From: Sarcomyxa edulis
Lineage: Eukaryota > Basidiomycota > Agaricomycetes > Agaricales > Mycenaceae
DNA: 64,000 bases
Direction of reading: 5' to 3'
NCBI GenBank assembly: GCA_009761415.1
Contig: QUOL01000008.1
Coordinates: 124,001-188,000 of the forward strand
Part shown: positions 59,232 through 64,000 of the stretch, in pieces
Position numbering within the stretch: position 1 is the stretch's first letter
How the letters are laid out: the number at the start of each line of letters is the position of its first letter
The notes under the pieces: model-generated
Told to the model about the DNA's origin: nothing
What the model saw: only the letters and a program-made list of their open reading frames with translations
Database searches by the model: none
Program-made: the position numbers and the translations under genes

Positions 59232-61170
59232 ATAGTATGAGTGTTATACGGAATCTCGAGATGTAACGGTACGCTCAATCCCTTGTTAAAACCTTCTGAA
59301 TTGTTCTCATATTCGCCCAGGCATAATACAATCCAGCCAAAGCAAGCACTGCTACTCCGACGTATTCTCGTTCTCGTCGATGGATCTCTTCTTATGATAT
59401 CCTTTACGTCAGCATCTTTATGTACGCCCTCTCGACGATGCTATACCTTTTGAGGATCCGACAATTCCCAAGTAGTGGAGATTACACCAGATCTTTTTGA
59501 GCATTGGGCTCGCGTTCCTGATGTATTGTACATAATATATAATTCGAAGGGTACTACCGAGGAGGCCCGAAGACCTTGCCTTCCTGATTTCAGGGTACGT
59601 GCACGACCTTACTGCGCCTCTGAACCTGTAGCGCATCCTGACATTCATATCAGCAACAACGACCTTCCACCATGTACTCGATTGCGACAAGTTCACTACA
59701 CCGTCAAAGCCGCTCGCGCCTTCCCATCGTCAATTCCAGACCCTGGGAGATGCGCACACGTCGCCTAACCTGCATTTTGCAAGCACATATCTTCACAATC
59801 ATCGTGATATCGCCCTTGTTCTCGTCAGCGGTCTCATCTCTTGTCTTCGGTCACAAGGAAATGACAAATTGTTCGTACTCTCAATAGTCTCGACTAGGTA
59901 TCAACACGAAACTCTGGTCCAAAAAATGCGTCGAAAACGGAGGGAACGAGGAAAGCCATGTTGTATCTGGGCGCGTAAGTTGACCGGAGACGCGTCCAAC
60001 CCCGTGTTATTTGTAACTCCGCTTTTGTATCTGTTGTCCAAGGGCTTCCAAGTCTCGGAAACGTGCGAGCCAAGCCTTCTTTTCACTTTCACCTTGTGTA
60101 CAAAACCTTCAAACTATCCTCACTTCCTGTAAAGCATCCACATAAGACTGCAAGTCTCAAAGCTCTAGAATTCCGATATCTGGGTTTCTGGACGCGAAGA
60201 ATAGCCCAAGTGCTTACAGCAGAAGACCATCGGGTTTGTCTGACATGCGAGTCTTTGTATCAAAAACAGGTCCTTTCCAAGATGTTGATTGAGAACTGAT
60301 GATCGCACGACAAATTCACCAAAAGCGTGGAAAGAATAGTCTATAGCGTGCGTGTAACCTTTTTTGGATTGTGCAGCATCATCTTAACATCGTTCTTTCT
60401 ACCAACATCTTCCAGAGTGCTCGCACAATCTCTTGATGTCCTTCTACACCATACCAATGAAAATGCATGATTTGAACGCTGACCCTCTAGTCTGTGCTTC
60501 AGGTCACTCTACGCTATATGTTTCCGAATTGATTACTTCTCAGATTACTGCCTCATGGTGCCATTCTGATTACGTCCTTTGCGGAACGAAGAACAGAAAA
60601 CTGACATATGTATTGTTGCTGATAGGTCTTGACGACGGCGATGTCTTCGATAATGGTCCATACCCAGATACAGATTGCACTTGTTATGGTATGAACATGC
60701 GTTTACAGTTGATACTGGAGGGATCCTTCTTCGCGTCTCTGGCGAAATTAGGATGACTGATATCCGGACATTTTAGAGAGCGCGACCTTCCACTGACAGA
60801 AAGCTGCCGTAAAAAGACTCTGACAAAAAAGCGAAGCTCGAAGACCGTTCGAAGGATCTGTACTTATGGGTCGTCGGTGAGAAACTCATATTTTCTAGAA
60901 CGTTGCGGAACTGATCGATAAAATTTAAAGGAAAGTACAACGCGCATAAGACCGAAACCCCGAAACTTCCCGGAACTCCCAGCTATAACGCTCCCATGTC
61001 CCAACTGAACGAATGATGAATAAAGATATTGCTTGTAATCCTGCACGAAAAATCAAGAAACTGCATCAGTACAGCGCCAGACAAAGAGGTGAGCGTCATA
61101 AACACTCACGTATAACGATTAATCAATGAGAATAAAATAACAGGACGATGTGTGCGGAGCATTTCGTGGC
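59232..61170. other. Region of fragments, possible decayed paralogues
   Basis: Many short frames, none complete. At 60163-60185 the words CTCAAAGCTCTAGAATTC and CGATAT match 54887-54908 in the MLKL-type gene with two differences in 22 bases, and both translate as S-x-KALE-x-RY. An ATG-started frame at 60436-60756 (106 codons, MSFYTIPMKMHDLNAD) has no family resemblance. Best read as remnants of genes related to the left neighbour. Confidence 0.35.
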
Positions 61171-61293
61171 TCAAGCGACGACACAGTAGGTGTTTGATCC
61201 GGATCCGCCATCCTCGGCGTCGACTGGGACAGTGGTGGTTACGTCCTCTACTTTGGCGGTGGCGGAGGAGACGATGGTAGTGAAAGAGTCCAT
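61171..61293 (-). CDS. Mating pheromone precursor (lipopeptide, CaaX end)
   Basis: A 40-residue frame on the minus strand, ATG at 61293, stop TGA at 61171-61173. It begins MDSFTTIVSSATAKVED and ends GGSGSNTYCVVA. The Met-Asp-(Ser/Thr)-Phe start, Ser/Thr/Val-rich pro-region, acidic pair (GAED, residues 26-28) and terminal C-a-a-X box (CVVA) are the hallmarks of basidiomycete pheromone precursors. In this family the Cys is farnesylated, the last three residues are removed, and the N-terminal part is cut off near a charged pair, leaving a peptide of about 9-13 residues that binds a Ste3-type receptor. A TATAAATA box lies about 110 bases upstream and a CT-rich leader precedes the ATG. It is too short for usual gene calling. 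No receptor gene was seen in this window. Confidence 0.82.
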   Translation of the reverse strand: MDSFTTIVSSATAKVEDVTTTVPVDAEDGGSGSNTYCVVA

Positions 61294-61404
61294 TTGTGAT
61301 AGAGGACGAGAGCGAGTTAAGGTAGTGAGGATTTGGTTTGAGGTGAGTGAAGACTACTGGGGGCTGAGAAGAGCTGATGAAGAAATCTGCTTCAAGCACC
61401 CCGG

Positions 61405-61412
61405 TATTTATA
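61405..61412 (-). promoter_or_regulatory. TATA box of the pheromone precursor gene
   Basis: TATAAATA on the minus strand, 112 bases before the ATG at 61293. It is followed by a CT-rich tract (CCTCACTACCTTAACTCGCT) typical of fungal transcription starts. Confidence 0.6.
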
Positions 61413-63177
61413 CCTCTGGTACAAGGTTCGGCCACCTGTTAATCCGAACTCGAACTTGATTCTGGCTAGCTCAGCCTATGGCCAAAGCTGCCGGGACCAT
61501 CCACTCACTCTCGTTATGTGAGACATAGTGCTGATCACGATCTTGTCCAAAGCCAATCAAGAGGTAATACTAAAAATATGGCACCGTCGAAAGACAATAA
61601 GAGAGCTCAGGCGTACTCTGACGAATTTCACTGAAGGTGCAGTTGGATTGCCGGTTAACAATAAGGAAGATCTCGATAGGCACCAAATCTGGACGATCAC
61701 TCCAGCCAAGGTCAGCGTCATGAGTCATTTCTCAAATGCATGATAGTTTCGCTGTTCGGATCGAGTATGCGAGCAAGCCTATCTAGGTTTTCGTCCACCT
61801 CCGGGAGCAGTCACTACTGTCGTGTGGCCACAAACTTTACTTTCTGCGCTCATACACAAGTATGCATTCCATTCGTTCTCTTTCTAGCATATGCTCACTA
61901 CAACTCTCATAGATAATGTTGCCACATCGTTGGAATGAAATTTCTACACATGGACGGCAAAATAATTCTCGTTCGGACCTCACTTAACAATTGTGACGCC
62001 ACGTACTCAGATAAGGCCTTATTGTTCTACGAGATCGATTTATGAAGTCGTGCAAAGGAGTATATCCGTGCGTTCCTGCCGTTTCGACTGCGAGGTTCCA
62101 CTTATCTTGTTCGTTTTTCTCCTCCTGACTCTGTAGATCTGCGATCAACCTCGAATACAATGTGCGAACATTGTCTCGTTCGCATTGTGTGTCTGTTTGG
62201 TGTGGTGGCCACTACGTTCTGACCGCGAGTAAAACCTGCTCGCGTTTCAATCCCATCTGTCGATTTTCTGCAGTCTGACTCCCCCCACGTCGACATTTTC
62301 ACGACGACTCAGACTGAGTCGTTGTGAGAACGCTCCTAGTACTGGACGAGACACAGTATCAGCCTAGTCGACAAACGAAAGACTATCGCAGTATATGGGC
62401 TCATTTTGAAAGCGAAAGACCAGCGACCGGACGACCGTCCTCTGGCATGAAATAGAGGTGGATGAGAAAGGTCTGTCCGCCTTGTCTTATCTCTTGTTCC
62501 TCCCGCTTTTCTTAGATCCGCTACAGTGCAGTCTTTTCCTTGCCAAGGCGAGAATCCAAAGGTCAAATGGAAGGGGCCGTTGGCCACCCCATTCTTCACT
62601 GCAGCTCAGACGATGCGGTCCTCCCGTTGGGCTTTTTCCTCAGCTGGCCTATCCTTCCTTGCTCGATCTCCAATGGAATACGTCGGACTGTCGCATCGAC
62701 CGTTCAAAGGCTATCGTCGCTCCCAATGCTGTCCTCTCCAACAGAAATCTAGCACAATAATATGCCCGATGCGCTCTATATAGCATCCACGTCCTGTTCA
62801 TCGAGCACAAAGTTCAGCGCCGATAGTTTTACGGCCTCACACTATCTTCGTACGCTCACATCTAGAATATCATATTGGATGACATACACAATTGTCATAC
62901 CCGTCAAAGTACGAGTTCTTCCGTCATTAAAAGACGTGAATTCACCAACGCCTCATGAATAAGTTATCTACCCCACGAGAGATTTGACTATCTCCTCTTA
63001 TTGAACAGTCGTGGAGGCAAAAGGCTTAGTGGCGGTGGCTTGCCACTCGGGCCGCTGTAGAAAATCGGAGTAGCGGAGTCCCTAAATCGGATATCCCAGT
63101 TCAACTCGAACTTCAACGCGTCCTCGACACCCTTACATCCTTCCCTTCGACGCGTTCTCCTTTGCTCTGACAACAAA
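61413..63177. other. Intergenic, about 1.8 kb, no gene recognised
   Basis: Short frames only, including 62458-62962 with overlapping 66-100 codon frames lacking family pattern. The right end holds ACGCGT boxes at 63116 and 63150 directly before the kinase-like gene, matching those before the truncated copy at 2.5 kb. Confidence 0.4.
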
Positions 63178-64000
63178 ATGAATTCTCTCATCATTAAATC
63201 CAGAATTGGTCTGGAAAAATTGACCCGGTCCACTGCGTGCGTTCTCGATGCTCTTCCCGATCACCCTACCGACAACTTGTACGACATCTCCTCTGATACC
63301 ACGAGGTTAATCTTCGACAAAGCCACGGAACTATATAAGGGGAACCATACGACTGTTTTCCGTGGCGAGCTCGCAGCTGAAGATGATTCCATGGATCCTC
63401 TGGATGTCGCCATCAAGATAGATATCAACAAGGCTCACTCTGAGAGCCTCATTCGAGAGGCAAAGTACTATACGACGAAACTCGATGAACTACAGGGCCA
63501 TGTCATTCCTCTATATTATGGCCTTTACCAAGCTAAATTGGACACCCGCGATGTTACCTGCATTGTGCTGCAATATTGTGGCGAACCGATCAACGATTAC
63601 TTCTACGATCTAGATAAAAAGTTCAAGTACGTCTGAATCATCAATACGTCTCGTATAAACAAACTGATACTTTGCAAGGGTGGAGGTCATGAACAGACTT
63701 GGATATCTACATCAGCGGGGTGTGACTCACGGCGACTTCCGCGAACCGAACGTCCTTGACAATCATGGTGTTCCTTTCATCGTGGACTTTGAGCATGCCG
63801 GGGATCATAAATGCCGCTGCGCTAGGGAGATGGTCGTCTGGGGCTCGTTGACGCCATATCCAAGCTCATTCAATTGTGAAGAACTGTACGACCTGGGGCG
63901 TGATTTGGGAGTTTGGCACGGTAGTGAGTTGTGTTACTCTTTCTTTGATGTGCTTTCTTTTGAGTGTTATCTGTTTCGTAGGTGCATTCTGGTTCTATAG
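63178..64000 (+). CDS. Fungal kinase-like protein (3' end off window)
   Basis: Exons 63178-63626 and 63679 onward, with a further intron probable near 63920; the window cuts the gene. N-lobe features: LIFDKATELYKGNHTTVFRG (a loose glycine-rich loop), LDVAIKIDI (the ATP-binding Lys in AIK) and EAKYYTTKLDELQGHVIPLY (helix C Glu). C-lobe: LGYLHQRGVTHGDFREPNVL, where HGDFREPN replaces the canonical HRDLKxxN, and VPFIVDFEHA in place of the DFG strand. This pattern is typical of the kinase-like proteins expanded in basidiomycetes. Catalytic Asp and Asn are present, so it may be active on proteins or small molecules; the substrate is unknown. A truncated copy lies at 2190-2507. Confidence 0.8.

Overview
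This is a nuclear segment of a filamentous basidiomycete, most likely a mushroom-forming agaricomycete. The genes are dense and lie on both strands. They are cut by many short GT-AG introns, mostly about 45 to 70 bases. The protein families fit that group: MYND fingers with the FC-x3-HQ variant, an expanded family carrying a TRGFLYYH motif, F-box pairs, a protein with an MLKL-type N-terminal bundle, and a small CaaX pheromone precursor. Coordinates of multi-exon genes run from start to stop. Exon joints were read by eye from splice signals and family resemblance.

Layout. 0-5 kb (minus strand): a Hos2-type histone deacetylase cut by the window edge, a truncated kinase-like gene copy, an organellar-type asparaginyl-tRNA synthetase and SmD1. 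5-9.4 kb: a cluster of ACGCGT boxes in front of a large coiled-coil protein with a winged-helix-like start. 9.4-13.8 kb: a gene-poor stretch with one doubtful ORF and two perfect hairpins. 13.8-25.4 kb: a protein with a possible SPOC/Med25-like fold, a cytochrome b561 membrane protein, a kinesin-10-like motor, a tandem pair of F-box genes and a Sos7-like kinetochore protein.

25.4-27.1 kb holds two nested DNA transposons, each with terminal inverted repeats and a perfect 8-bp target duplication (hAT-like). The outer one begins 22 bases upstream of the Sos7 start codon. 27.5-33.7 kb: two poorly characterised large proteins. 34.4-41.0 kb: a convergent pair of secreted glycosidases, a GH27 alpha-galactosidase broken into microexons and a GH95 alpha-L-fucosidase. 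41.3-53.4 kb: a MYND protein, an alpha/beta hydrolase, EXO1, a C2H2 factor, and the divergent pair PIG-P and 5-formyltetrahydrofolate cyclo-ligase.

53.9-64 kb is accessory-looking. It holds an MLKL-type four-helix-bundle protein, a member of the TRGFLYYH family, decayed fragments, an unannotated 40-residue mating-pheromone precursor ending in CVVA, and a kinase-like gene running off the right edge. A truncated copy of that last gene sits in opposite orientation at 2.2-2.5 kb. The genes are mostly independent housekeeping units. The notable functional groupings are the glycosidase pair, scattered chromosome-segregation genes, and the variable right end. I saw no rRNA, no convincing tRNA and no CRISPR array.
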